DNA from: Amanita rubescens | Lineage: Eukaryota > Basidiomycota > Agaricomycetes > Agaricales > Amanitaceae | DNA length: 64,000 nt | Direction of reading: 5' to 3' | Assembly: GCA_015039365.1 (NCBI GenBank) | Contig: WION01000040.1 | Coordinates: 233,801 to 297,800 of the forward strand | Shown: positions 43,868-54,966 of the stretch, piece after piece | How the letters are laid out: each line of letters begins with the position of its first letter | Position numbering within the stretch: position 1 is the stretch's first letter | The notes under the pieces: generated by a model | Told to the model about the DNA's origin: nothing | The model's database searches: none | The model's input: the letters and a program-made list of their open reading frames with translations, nothing else | Program-made: the position numbers and the translations under genes

Positions 43868-43919
43868 TATAATCACATTCTCCTGCCAGCTGTCGAGTGG
43901 GAAACGATAAGGATCTGTG
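43868..43919. promoter_or_regulatory. 52-bp bidirectional promoter/leader region
   Basis: Start codons of the minus-strand HtrL-like gene and the plus-strand DUF1479 gene are separated by only 52 bp, so leaders and core promoters must overlap or lie inside the opposite gene. No clear TATA box is visible in this interval. Confidence 0.55.
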
Positions 43920-45860
43920 ATGCGTTTCGTCCGCCACAGTATTTTAACCAGCCTGAGGGGACTACGAACACAGCATTACACGACTGGCCCGGATGCAAAA
44001 CATACAGTATCAAGAACACCAAAGGATACAGGAACTATCGCTGCAATATTTACGTCCCTCTCAGGAAAAGAGGCCTTACAACTCCCACCGCGCTTCTCAG
44101 ATCTCAAGAAAAGCCTTTGGAGAGATGCCCTGGTCGAGAGCTGGAGGCAAGTCTTGAATGAACTTCACGAAAGGGTAATCACCATTGCTGACCGTGGGAC
44201 GGAGGTGAGATCATTTTCATCGCCATGCAACCCTAAACGTTCCATCATATCGTTCCTGGCCGCAGATAATACCCCAAGTCGAATTCAACGACCTCAAGGC
44301 TGGTTTATCCGATGACCAAATTGCGCACATAAGACAGGTTGGAACCGTTGTAGTTAGAGGCGGCATTCCAAAGCACGTACGTACCTATGTGTTCCCTAAC
44401 CCGGGTCTATATTTAGTCTCCACCAGGAAGCACTTGCATGGAAAGCAGATATACAAGCCTACATAGCACATAACAAAGATCAAATCGAAGGTACGCTCCT
44501 TCCAATCACGGGGGTGCCATGCTAAACCCAATCCAGGTTTCCCAGACGACAACATCCAAGTTTACGAGTTATATAACAGCCCTTCCCAACTTGCCGCCCG
44601 AACCCACCCCAATGCAATCGCAACTCAGCGATTCCTCCTCTCACTCTGGCACAAATCGGACCCATCTTCCCTCGTTGACTTGTCCAACCCGATTTCCTAC
44701 TTTGACCGGCTCAGATTCCGCCAACCGGGAGATAACAAGTTCTCCCTCGGCCCACACGTCGATGGAGGATCCGTCGAGCACTGGGAAGACCCAGAGTATC
44801 GGAGCTGTTTCCACAGGATCTTACAGGGTGGCAGCGAATGGAGATTGCATGACTCATTCGATGCTTCACCCAGGATTAATGCCAGGCACGACTTGTACAC
44901 TGTGCCGTAAGCACATTCCTCCTCCATTCGCAACCACTCTTTTCTAACTATCGATTCGAAACCTACAGAAACAAATGCTCCATCTTCCGTGCTTGGCAAG
45001 GATGGACATCCATGTCCGACACAGGGCCAACCCAAGGCACACTCCAAGTCTTTCCCGACCTGCTCCTTGGCTCTGCCTACATCTTACTCCGACCTTTCTT
45101 CCGCCCCCTCAAACTTAGCAGCACCCCTGCTGGCGATAACACCAAACACAATACCCCGTCTCTCAAGTTTGAAGACTGGACCGTCAACCTCGACTCTCCC
45201 GAATTTCCTGGGAGCATTCTCGGGAACACTCAAGAGCTGAACGAGCGAACCCATCCTCATCTTGATCTAGCCAAGACGATGGTGTCAGTGCCTAGAGTGG
45301 ATCCTGGCGATCAGGTGTTCTGTACGTATACCATTTCCACGTCGCCTGGTCTAGAGGACCTTGACTAATCAATAATCGGATTGAATACGTACGTATGGTA
45401 CACACACGCAGGGCACTGCGACGTCATACATGCCGTCGAAAGTCAACACCGTGGAACCTCCGATTCTTCCGTGATGTACATCCCCACAGCACCCCTTACA
45501 ATAGACAAGTTACGTGTCCCCTTCACAACAAAAAGGGGAAAAAAACGTGTAGCATGTTTGCTAACTGTCTATCAGTGCTCATTATTTGCGTCTTCAACGC
45601 GAGAACTTTGTAGCTGGGTTGCCCCCTCCGTACGTACAACATTCCGATTAGGCCTTCATTTCCCCTTGATAATATTTTGCGGTGGTCATAGCGACTTTCC
45701 CGGGGGTCGTGGCGAATCGGAATGTATCGGCCGAGCTACGATAGACGTCCTCAAATCGACTGAAGCGCGTCGGACGGCGGGGTTTGAGCCATTTGTCGCC
45801 TCGGCTGGTGGAGAGAACGTACAGGTGGTCCAAAGAGCGAATCAAGCATTGGGTTTGTAA
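43920..45860 (+). CDS. DUF1479 (YbiU-like) Fe(II)/2-oxoglutarate dioxygenase-like protein
   Basis: Seven or more exons; all junctions restore frame. The N-terminus MRFVRHSILTSLRGLRTQHY is basic and could target mitochondria. Landmarks are RFSDLKKSLWRDALVESWRQVL, GTVVVRGGIPKHEALAWKADI, FSLGPHVDGGSVEHW (H-x-D of the jelly-roll iron site), FRAWQGWTSMSDTGPTQGTL, DPGDQVFWHCDVIHAVES (distal His), IDNAHYLRLQRENFVAGLPP and DFPGGRGESECIGRAT. This matches the DUF1479/PF07350 family in length and motif order. Members are predicted non-haem iron dioxygenases whose substrate is unknown. The intron before WHCDVIHA is longer than average (about 90 nt). The start ATG is 43920; the codon before it is GTG. Confidence 0.85.
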
Positions 45861-47121
45861 GTTTCGATTTACTGGTAACCGGTGCGGATATAGATGCGGA
45901 TGTAAGAGTGTAAGATAAACAAGGATAAAGTGATTTTTCGAGTACAAATGGAGGTGGGAGAGGACTCGAGTCAAAACATCTCGAAGGAGATACTTAAGAC
46001 ATATACTCGCGTTTTCTGTTTAATTGACGGTGGCGTTTTTGTGGCGCAGCAACGATATCATAACGTTCCGGACCGTGCGGTGGACATCTATATGACGTTA
46101 CGACGCACAAGCTGAGGTAGGTAATGGCGATTAAGCAACTCTCGCGTCAGTGTTCGTCATGGGTCCCGTCATTCGTGGCCTAAATCTCCCTCAAGTATGT
46201 CACTACCCACGTCAGATGAATCTTGATTGAATGTAGTGAGATCCGCACGGCTCGGTTACTTCACACCGCCAACTAAACGTACATTAAAAGGTGGAAGGCT
46301 CGTCTGGCATAGCTTCGACAATCTTTTCTTTCCGATCATTCACAGCGTACTCCTCAGGGATACACCACAGGCCTCCAACGAAACGTGCAACAAGACAAAA
46401 ACCCTGGCATATCTAGGGGAACGTAAGTGATGAGACCATCATTTGTATATAACAGTTAGCAGAAAAGGGGAAGTATTTTCAATATTGCTATCCTGTATGA
46501 CCTCTGTTGGGGAGACCAGTGGCCGATGCAAGGCCGATGCGAACAAGCTCTGATAAAAATTGGGAACTACGCGGGGGCTCGCGGTCTGAAGACTCAAAGG
46601 CGCTGGGGAACCCACTTTGTGAACGTCAGAATTTACACTGAGTCATCCCGAAGCGGAATTCACTGGTGCATGATAGCCTATAGGACCGCATTAACCGCTA
46701 CATTGTCCAGGCCGGTCGCCGGGCACAGTGCCTATGAAACTCGAATCAAGAATCTCCAATCTCATTCACAAATCACAACATACAAAGCATAATGTATAAC
46801 AAGAGCAACGTCACATAGTAGGCATCCTATCGATTCCCGCACATCTAAGAAAAAATTACATAACACAGACAACAGTGATTGCACATACACAGACAACAGT
46901 GATTGCACATTAACTGACCTATAGTAAATGTTTCGGTAAATACATTCCAGTGGCTACGAAAAATTTATGTCAGGAAGAGACAACCATGTGATGACCTATT
47001 CAAGTTTAGAGGACAACGACACCCACTGGCACTTCCCACTTTATGACTACGAAGAATTTACATAAGATGGACAACTATGCGATCGTATATTCCCATTCGC
47101 AGACCTATACATGTCCCCCAG
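45861..47121. other. 1.26 kb intergenic with short tandem repeats
   Basis: No gene is supported. It contains a perfect 24-bp direct repeat (46863-46910) and imperfect longer copies of a phrase (GACTACGAAGAATTTAC, GGCTACGAAAAATTTATG) around 46950-47060. Confidence 0.45.
46863..46910. repeat. 24-bp perfect tandem repeat, two copies
   Basis: The unit begins ACACAGACAACAGTGATT and ends GCACAT. Two identical copies lie head to tail. Confidence 0.8.
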
Positions 47122-47202
47122 TTAGATTCGGAGTGTGAGGGGGACAGCGAGAGCGACCGATGCGCAGAGGAAGGCAAGGAGGACGATGGCTGATAATCTC
47201 AT
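47122..47202 (-). pseudogene. orphan SSP signal-peptide exon
   Basis: ATG 47202 encodes MRLSAIVLLAFLCASVALAV, clearly the SSP-family signal peptide, and the frame stops six codons later (LTLRI then TAA). No cysteine-rich module follows in any frame within several hundred bases, and no splice donor precedes the stop. It is probably a truncated copy left by recombination. Confidence 0.6.
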
Positions 47203-48054
47203 AATGGTGACAAAAAGGCAGATAAAGCTACAGTGGCCGAGTCAGAGTCTGATCGAAGCGACACAGGCAAGGTATTTTGGTTTTGTACAAGAAAAAAATC
47301 GCAAATGCCAGTCGTCCAAGAATTATTTCATTTTTGTGATATGAAGTCAACATACCTTTCCTTATTTGAATGTTGGCGAAGCTTCGAAGAAAGCCTAATG
47401 AAAGATTTGATACGGAAACGTGCTGCATTGATAAAAGACAGTTTAAATCCTTGATGTAAGAAGCGGCCGAATCTGGTTGTCCGTATATCGAACGCTTCCC
47501 TGCCTTATATTTTTACTCTTCAGTCTGTATTTCGATCAACCCGGAATTCCTATCTGAGAACATAAATGCTTCTTGGAACGAACATTGCCATACCAACAAT
47601 GGCCATCATCGAGCGTCTGACCTACCATGCACCGCTAAGCAGCATACAGGGAATTTGTTCCGGTTATATCCTTGCGCACGACTCAGTTTGTAAAGTAGCC
47701 ATTTCCACAGCGGAGGAATAGTTTATTACCATCCTAAAGATGAAGGCGATGTAATCCGCCTCTTGGAAGGGGCCGAAGAAAAGCTAGCACTTAGATGTAT
47801 AATCTTCTATACTAGGTTCTTGAGTCGCTCTGTGCACAAAGCTGACTCAGAAACCCGTAAAAGGAGTAGCTAGGTTCTTTCGACCCATCCAGGATTTTAT
47901 GAAGCCTGTACTCGGTGCACGATCTGCATGCCAATACTTTTACATGTCTGTAGTAAGATTCTGGAGCAGTTCACGGTCCATTCGCCGAGACAGCGAGAGT
48001 CCGGGGTACGTTACCCAATGGAGAAGCTTAAATCCAAATACGTACGTCTAAGCG
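47203..48054. other. SSP upstream-like and unassigned sequence
   Basis: Probably the promoter region of the orphan copy at 47202 and unrelated sequence. No gene was recognised. Confidence 0.35.
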
Positions 48055-48400
48055 TTTCATGTCAGATGTCTTTGGGGAAAGGATCATTCACGAGAGTCAA
48101 AACGGATGAGCGAAGCCCTGGGAGGGACTCCCGACCCGAAACGTTGGGGGTCGGCAGGGCGAGCTGTGAGTAGGTCAGCCGTTTGACCTAAGTTTGACAG
48201 CGCGTCGGACTAAGAGGGAGGGAAGACGTCTGAAGGTCGGCTTATCTTCCTTAGTTCGGACCTGAGAGAGAGGGAGTTGCGAAAAGATCCGGAAGCTGCT
48301 GTAACGCATTACGCAACCGAGCAGCTCTAATGGCGAGATGGCAGGGAAAGAGAAGACCGTGACACAGCCACTTCGCTATCATGATCTCACACGTGGGCTA
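48055..48400. repeat. dispersed repeat, copy 2
   Basis: Matches 31990-32430 in the same orientation with several indels. One of these is a local duplication-like insertion (GAGCGAAGCCCTGGGAGGGA). It lies about 16 kb from copy 1, in the SSP cluster. Confidence 0.7.
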
Positions 48401-48592
48401 CATTCCACACTTCAAGCATGCCTCGGCCAGCTTAGAGCCTAGTAGGATGTCTTCGATTTGGTGTACTCCCATCGAGGATCGAGGACCGGTGACCATGTAG
48501 CTTCCGATTATTATTTTTTTGATGAAACGGATCCCGCCACTGAAGCTTCAAACAGTTCTTGCTATCAGCCACTGCTAAAAAGTGACGTTCGT

Positions 48593-48614
48593 CGTTTCAA
48601 GGATCTTTGAAACG
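48593..48614. other. palindrome in the SSP upstream block
   Basis: CGTTTCAA, 6 nt, TTGAAACG. Comparable palindromes are at 51884-51903 and 54831-54851, with a base-changed but still paired version, GTTCCA...TGGAAC, at 53261-53281. Their position in duplicated SSP blocks suggests a conserved protein-binding site or hairpin. Confidence 0.6.
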
Positions 48615-48714
48615 TTCGGGCACAATGCAGAGCATCGTCGCGGACGCCCCCCCAAAAATTCTGACGTGATTTGCAAAGCCGCGACCGCACGGACGCCCTG
48701 ATCGCAGCCCCTAT

Positions 48715-48905
48715 TTCTTTCCGCAACCATCCTCGTGGCGCTCCTCCGCGTACCAGCCACCTTCGCTCTTCTACTTCGATTGAGGGACCAACTCTACAAA
48801 AGACGAGGCAACTACCTTCCCACAAGTTCGTACGACTCTCTTTTTTTGTCCAGTTAGCTTGGCAATAGTTGAATACCCTGTCGGAGACGTGATCGCATCA
48901 TCTAT
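48715..48905 (+). pseudogene. decayed SSP relic
   Basis: The sequence CAACCATCCTCGTGGCGCTC, then GTACCAGCCACC.TTCGCTCT and a region resembling 54990-55150 (CTACAAAAG, AGTTCGTACGACT, TTTTTTGTCCAGTTA). The ATG is lost, the frame is broken, and the terminal C-x2-CC motif is absent. It is the closest relative of the degenerate gene at 54967. Confidence 0.55.
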
Positions 48906-49312
48906 GTCTTTCCACTTCCCATCGGAGGCGATTGCGGCACTTATGTAGACCACGCATGGCACCCGCAGTCGCCTATGATACGAATATTCAAGCCGTTGTC
49001 ATCGCAAACCCATTAAAGTGCTTTTCACCTCAAATTTTGTGAAACATTGTAATGCGACGGGCGAAAGCGTTATCACCTCTGTGATGGCTTCCGCAGTCGG
49101 AATTTCCGATGTTAAAGTATGTCAAGGTACTGTCCGAAACCACCAGTTCTAACACATTAGTAGAGTCGGTGGAATATTAGACCCGATGCCCCTTTCGGTG
49201 AATTGAATATAAAGCAGCCGTTACCTATGGAATAGATCCGGAAACAAAAAGTTAAATTACGTGTCAGCATCCGAGTCTTCAGGCCACAGGCTACAATCCG
49301 CTTGGCCTTCCA

Positions 49313-49324
49313 AGGATATAAAGA
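49313..49324 (+). promoter_or_regulatory. TATA box of the 49464 SSP gene
   Basis: AGGATATAAAGA followed by CCTTCAATGCTGACACCCC. The mirrored element precedes the 51363 gene on the minus strand near 51500. Confidence 0.65.
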
Positions 49325-49463
49325 CCTTCAATGCTGACACCCCAATATTCTTCAGCTTCACTCGCATTTCTCTAAACAGTCTAAACAGTGAGTCTCCTGC
49401 ACATATCCTCAATTTGATCAAAGATTGAGGCATCCCACAGATCCACCTATCTCTTCGAACAAT

Positions 49464-49661
49464 ATGAAATTCTCTGCAGCCATTCTCACGGCGCTCCTAT
49501 GTGTATCAGCCACCTTCGCTCTCCCCTCTCCAGAATCGCCGGTGTGCGACTCCCCCATTTGTGGGGATGACGCGGGAGAACCTAGTTGCATTAGCGGAAT
49601 GTATCCCGTTGTGAAAGGAACTTGTTATCAGTGCTGCATCTCAGGATCAGGATCAGGATAA
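49464..49661 (+). CDS. small secreted cysteine-rich protein (SSP family), 65 aa
   Basis: The signal peptide MKFSAAILTALLCVSATFALP is followed by a mature part with C-x4-C-x8-C-x11-C-x2-CC, then a Ser-Gly tail (CCISGSGSG) absent from other members. That tail is probably gained by a point change in the stop followed by a short SGSG-coding hexamer repeat (AGGATC units in the DNA). A 53-nt 5'-UTR intron (49388-49440) ends 23 nt before the ATG. The gene is in the left arm of an inverted duplication with the gene at 51190-51363. Function unknown. Confidence 0.82.
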   Translation: MKFSAAILTALLCVSATFALPSPESPVCDSPICGDDAGEPSCISGMYPVVKGTCYQCCISGSGSG

Positions 49662-50200
49662 GGTGCAGATGGGAAGCATATATAACGAATAGAGATAGAA
49701 TTGAATGATGATGTGGATTTGGACGTAGAAGCGTCATGTAGTTCTCCCTTTCTTGGCTTCGTTGGTTTAAGTACCTCGTCGCGTTTTGAATGCGTATCGA
49801 AGCGGCTCTCACGTTGGCAAATGCACAAGAAAAGGTTGTCAAAAAGTATTTCATTGTCGTTCGATCGGATGTGTATTCCCCAGTCATAACTTGTGTCGGA
49901 GTAAAGTGAAGGAAGACTCTACCGATTCGACAAAGTTTCAGGGAACGCCAAATTTAAGTAAAGCTAATGGTAGGTTGGATAAAAATAGTGTGCTGAGTCA
50001 AATCGATTCGATTTCGAAGCCTTGACTGAAGTAATGGCCGAATCTGGTTGTCGGCGTTGACGGAATATATATAGCCGCGCACCGAGTCCGGGTCTTTTCT
50101 TCCGGATTCTGTATTACTATCGACTGAAAAAAACTTCTATCAGAGAACGCTGAATAGTGCTAGCGCTCTCTAGGTCGTAAACACGTCTTTGAGCGTGCAC

Positions 50201-50689
50201 AGCAGCATTTCGCGCGTTCCAGTTTTATTTAAACCCATCATATCGGCGAGCGTCTTTGCCTCAGTTCGGGTATTCAAATACTTACCGGATTACTGAACCG
50301 TGCCATGTTCCCTCAGAGTCGTTCTTAATAAGCGCCGCACCCCCTTCAGAAGCAGAAAAACATACCTTATAATCAGTGCCAAGCCCGGCGACACTGAAAG
50401 GGCAAGGATCGTTCTTGTATCAAAGCGTTGGAGAGGCAGAGGGCCTTCAGCCGAAAGTTCCCGCTCCGAGTCGACTCCTTCCCACTGGTTCCCACCCGCC
50501 TACCCTCGTCCTAGCAACTCCCAGGATCGACGCCTTATCATCTACGGAACAGGTCCCCCTGCCAGATCCGAACCCGGTGATGCGGTTCCGCAACTTCGAC
50601 TCGGGCGTGTCCATCATTCCAAAAACTTACCACAGGCACGAAAACTGAGCATTATGGATGGCCTTTATTGAACCGGAGCGCGCAAAATG
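50201..50689. other. centre of the SSP inverted duplication
   Basis: About 0.5 kb without a match between the arms. Frames at 50300-50671 have no recognisable features. Confidence 0.4.
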
Positions 50690-51995
50690 TTGCCGTGCAT
50701 CTTCAAAGAAGTGTTTACGACCTAGAGTGTGCTATTCAGCGTTCTCTGATCGGGGTTCCTCAGCCGATAGTAATACAGACTCCGAATATCTATAAGACAA
50801 AGAAGGGACTTGGAGGTACGCAGCTATACAACCAGATTCGGCCATTACTTTTATCAAGGATTCGAATCGATTTGACTTGTCTTGCCAGCGCATTATTCAC
50901 TATTTTTACCCAATTTACCATTATCTCTGACGTCCTCTTTGTCGACATTCAAATCAGGAAAGTCTTGTTAAATTAACTTCGAATCAATACACGAGTTATG
51001 GCACGTCCGGATAACGATGAAATGCTTTTCGATGTGCATTCAATGTGTATACATAACAAGGTGCTTAAGACGGCGAGGCCAAGAAAGGGAGAATTACATG
51101 ACGCTTCTACGTTCAAATTCGCATCATCCTATCTCCAATTCGTTATATATGTTCACCTTCTGCACCTTCTGCTGAAGATCCTGACAAATCTAGATGCAGC
51201 AGTGGTAACAATCTTCGCTCAAACTGACGGGATACGTATCGCCAGAGCAATCAGACTGTTTCCCACAAACTATGTCGCCGCACACTGGTGGTACGAGAGA
51301 GGGGAGAGCGAAGGCGGCTGATGCACATAAGAGCGCCGTTAGGATGGCTGCAGAGAATTTCATATTGTTCGAAGAGATAGGTGGGTCTGTGGGATGCCTC
51401 AGTCTTTCATCAAATTGAGGATATGTGCTGGAGACTCACTATTTAGAGAGACGCTAGTGAAACAGAAAAATGTTGGGGTGTCAGCACCGAAGGTCTTTAT
51501 ATCCTTCTGTAGCCTGAAGACTCGGGTGCTGACAAAGCTTTTGTTTCCGGACCTATTTCATGGGCAACGCGTAGGACTTCACCGCATCATTTTTTTCCGC
51601 TGATTTAGATAGGTCTATCTTATTATTGATTTTTGCTCGCCGACTCTACTAATAAGTTAGAAGGCGGTCTCGAGCACTAGATATACCCTGACATACTTTA
51701 GTATCGGAAATTCTAATCGCAGAGGCCATCATAGAGGCGATAACACTTCATATTCCGCCCATCGCATTACAGTGCTTCAGAAAATTTGAAGTGACGTTAA
51801 TGCGCCCGCGATAACAACGGCCTGAGTGTTCGTACAATAGGCGGCTGTGCGTCCCCTTGTACTGCGTCCGCTGGATTATAATGTTTCAAAGACCCTTGAA
51901 ACGACGAACAATACTTTTTTGCTTGTAGCGATAGCTGATAGGAAATGTTCGTAACTTGAAGCTTGGAGTGGGGGATCCATTTCATCAGAAAGAGT
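50690..51995. repeat. right arm of the SSP inverted duplication
   Basis: Reverse-complement counterpart of 48505-50200, more compact because it lacks the relic. It contains the minus-strand SSP gene at 51190-51363. Confidence 0.6.
51190..51363 (-). CDS. small secreted cysteine-rich protein (SSP family), 57 aa
   Basis: Too short for a 60-codon cut-off and easily missed. From ATG 51363 the frame is open for 57 codons to TAG at 51190. The signal peptide is MKFSAAILTALLCASAAFALP. The mature part has six cysteines as C-x4-C-x5-C-x12-C-x2-CC and ends CYHCCI. The first twelve residues are identical to those of the 49464 gene, and the flanks are its mirror image, but the mature loops have diverged strongly. 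That is the contrast expected if secretion and scaffold are constrained while surface residues change. A minus-strand TATA (GGATATAAAGACC) lies near 51500. The start is unambiguous by alignment. Confidence 0.85.
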   Translation of the reverse strand: MKFSAAILTALLCASAAFALPSLVPPVCGDIVCGKQSDCSGDTYPVSLSEDCYHCCI

Positions 51996-52749
51996 ACTCG
52001 GAAGACCTGATCATCAACCCCAAAAGCGCCATGCGTCGCGCGAATTCCGAGGCCAAATCATTTTCTTGGCCATGACTCCTAGTAGGACGGTCAACATGCG
52101 TAAGCCCTATCAACCTCGAAGTGGTCAATGATGTTTTGCATACCCTGCATGAGAAGAGATATTGAGATCAAACATTTTCCACAGAGGCTGAGAACGTCTT
52201 CGGTTTGGTGTCCTTATCGAAGAAGACGTGAAGTTGTTCAATTGTCTTGGCTTGGCTCGGTAAACGCACAAACTGTGACGCGCGACGGACTAGCGTGACG
52301 GTTCTCTTTCTCTAACATTTTCGACGTCCCAAAGATATCTGAAACGCTATAATGCGACAGCCGCACTGGCGGCACAATATGGAGCGGTATGTGTATGACG
52401 ATTCCTCTAAAATTCCAATTTAAGGTACGTTTCTTATCAACGTAGGTCACGGTCTGATTAAATAGATTTGAAGTGCAGCCGGTAATTCGCAATGGTAGCG
52501 AACAAAAATCAATATACAGTACTGGCAATGAGAAGAAACCTACTCTTCAGTGAATTTGGGGGACACGAGCTGGTCTGCTGACGGGATGGCTTATTATAAC
52601 TTACGAGACCAATTATTAGACCAACCGTCTCTCAGGACTCGGAATCGAGTTTGCATCGTCAGGCGAGAACCGGCTGAGCATGCCACGGGTATAAAGGCCT
52701 GCAATGTCGATCCTGCGAAATTCCTCAGGATCCCCAGTGCCTCTCTAAA
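51996..52749. other. upstream region of the 52823 SSP gene
   Basis: No gene. It contains another copy of the upstream block (GAAACGCTATAATGCGAC at about 52341-52358) and a TATA-like GGTATAAAGGCCTG at about 52687. Confidence 0.45.
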
Positions 52750-52795
52750 GTGAGTCTCCCGCCTATAAAATCAGTTTCGATTTTAAAAATTTCAG
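52750..52795 (+). other. 5'-UTR intron of the 52823 SSP gene
   Basis: Donor GTGAGTCTCC and acceptor TTCAG, 46 nt, 27 nt before the ATG. Shorter than the 53-nt version in other copies but in the same position. Confidence 0.5.
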
Positions 52796-52822
52796 ATCTA
52801 CCTATTATCTCTTTCCGACAAT

Positions 52823-53062
52823 ATGAGATTCTCGGCAACCATCATTATGGCGCTCCTCTGCGTAGAGTCGGCCACCCTCGCTCTCCCTAGCTCACTCCAA
52901 TCGAGGGATGAGAAATTTACAACCTGCCTTGACAAAGTGTGCAATCAAAAAAGCGCTGGTTGTCCTTTTCCATGGATTTACGTTCAGATAAACCAGAATT
53001 GCTATATGTGCTGTGCCTGGTTCAGTCAGAAAGCTTCGGTTGAAGATGATAAGCGTACATAG
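52823..53062 (+). CDS. small secreted cysteine-rich protein (SSP family), 79 aa
   Basis: The longest member. The signal peptide MRFSATIIMALLCVESATLA contains an unusual Glu near its end, an insertion of one codon relative to paralogues. A short propeptide-like stretch (LPSSLQSRDEKFTT) follows, then C-x4-C-x6-C-x12-C-x2-CC and a charged 19-residue tail (AWFSQKASVEDDKRT). The LQSRDE segment with a nearby acidic pair is shared with the 55652 gene and resembles a possible Kex2-independent pro-region. No role is known. Confidence 0.78.
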   Translation: MRFSATIIMALLCVESATLALPSSLQSRDEKFTTCLDKVCNQKSAGCPFPWIYVQINQNCYMCCAWFSQKASVEDDKRT

Positions 53063-53740
53063 AGAACCAGAGATATCGGAGTTGGATAGTGATGCGAGTG
53101 TGAACAGGCGCGATCGTGTACTTGATGAGCGCTAGCTCCGAATCATCCATGTTTCTTCTGCTTCGACAGCGATTACAGCACCTATTGTGAAGCGTGATGA
53201 TGTTGGCAAATGAGTTATTTTGTTTATCACTACATAATGAAATTAAACCTAGTTTTTGTCGTTCCAAAGTTTTTCTGGAACAAACTGTAGTGCTACGAGT
53301 ACAGTGCAATACGGAGAGTTGTCGCTGATGCCGGACTCCCGAAATTTCCAATATTAGACTGCCATTGACGTAGCTGCGACTACAGGCATGCCCTTACTCA
53401 CAGCCGCGGAAATCAGCGGATAAAATTCAATCTAGCGGTGGAAACGCAAGACATTAGGCCCACCTAATGGGCCTCCCTAAATCAAAATGAATTGGCAGAC
53501 AACAATCAGTCCAGCGCTGGAAACGAGAGTTCAGGTTTTTGAAATATAAAAAAAATGCGCACCCTTGGCGAACATAATAGGCTTGCCTGGGTTTGGCATT
53601 CCGGAGTATATAAAACCTACAGTTTTAATATCCTGAGGCTCTTCGGGTTCCCCAGCACCTCTCTAGTAAACGGTGAGTTTCTCGCTCATTTTGGTCGGGG
53701 CTTGAGGCATCACACAGACCTACCAATTTCTTTCCGACAG

Positions 53741-53815
53741 TATGAGGTTTTCAGCACCTGTCCACCATTGGTGAATCTTCAGTTGAAGGTGGCGATGATA
53801 AGATTACGCACTAGA
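53741..53815 (+). pseudogene. truncated SSP relic
   Basis: After a preserved UTR and 5'-UTR intron (donor GTGAGTTTC, acceptor CACAG, near 53671-53728) the coding sequence starts ATGAGGTTTTCAGCACCTGT and then jumps directly into 3'-flank sequence (GGTGAATCTTCAGTTGAAGG). The mature domain is deleted. The flank matches the relic at 56250-56480. Confidence 0.6.
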
Positions 53816-54966
53816 TAATTCGTGTGGTTGTCTTAGTAAACTTTATAATTACCGGCCTGCTCAAAAATGTTTGATGACCACACCATCGGTGTCTTCGCCT
53901 CAGATATGCAGATATAAGAAATCGGTTGGATACCCCCAGAAATTCAACCTTACACGCCCAGTAGTATATCCCTAGACGGGGGCTTTGTTCTTTGCGAATC
54001 AGACTACCGGAGGAACGTGGAGCGATCTCGGATCGTCTCTAGTAGCCTGTCTTTCAAGTTCTATAATTGAATCAAGTCGGCACTAGCGAAACGCGATGCT
54101 TTCGCTACCGTATAGATGACGGTATAGTTATCGAGCGCTGAGTGCTAAGCGTCAACCAAGGGTGTTGTCCCCAAATTCTTTATTGAAACAGCGACAAGGT
54201 GCCACGGGGATTTTGGGAGAAAGAAGTCATAAATGCGGGGCGCATGTTGGATAATTCGGCAGCTTGGATTGACCTGCGTCCGGAAGTGAGTCAGTCTGCT
54301 GTGCATACGGGAATGGTAACATCTTAAGCATAGCGCCCATCTGTCCTTGCGGTAGCCGTATCTCTCGTTTTCCGGTACACTATCATTGTAACATATAGCA
54401 TGAGCGGCCTGCTTATCAACTGCATCCTTTGCCTGATAGAAAAGCAAGACTTTACGACAATGGTAAGTGTACTGTTGCTGGGCCTGTGGAGGCGGGAGAG
54501 CGTATATGGCCTTGGGAATGAAGGCAATTAAGGATGTTGACGAGGCAATATGGATAGCTGGTGATGCATTGATGGTGTGTCATCAAGGCGGAACTAGCAT
54601 TATGTAACTCCGAGTGCCTCACCAGCCTGAGCTTCCGCCATGTCAAAGCGCAGTAAGCCTACTGAAACTTTGAAGGTTGTCTAACGTTATATATCGCGAT
54701 AGGTGTATTATTTAATTCGCGCGACGCACGGTGCTCTTGGGGGTGACCAGTGATCAGGTGGCTTCCGAGTACTTTTTTTACGGATCAAGTTAAAAACAGT
54801 AGTCACGGTCCCCATCAGCAATCCCTACGTCGTTTCAAGGGTCTTTGAAACCTTATAATTCAACGGGCACAATACAAAGCATCGTCGCGGACGGCCTCCC
54901 AGAGATTTCCAACATTTTGTATAGCTACGACCCCACAGACGCCGTGGTCGTTTCTTTCCAACCAAT
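53816..54966. other. SSP 3' flank and upstream block, no gene
   Basis: 53820-54140 matches 56480-56850, the 3' flank of another relic. 54760-54960 is the upstream block with the palindrome at 54831-54851. The middle shows nothing recognisable. Confidence 0.45.

Larger units (their letters stand above)
48505..50200. repeat. left arm of the SSP inverted duplication
   Basis: Diverged reverse-complement match to about 50690-51995. Matched landmarks include the palindrome block, GTAATGCGA, TCCGGAAACAAAAG, the TATA/UTR region, the SSP gene at 49464 and 3' flank phrases (CTTCTATCAGAGAACGC, CTAGGTCGTAAACAC). The relic at 48715-48905 is extra sequence in this arm. Confidence 0.6.

Noticed and set aside
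46863..46910. 24-bp direct repeats considered as a CRISPR-like array
   Set aside because: Only two copies with no spacer, in a eukaryotic genome; a simple tandem duplication.
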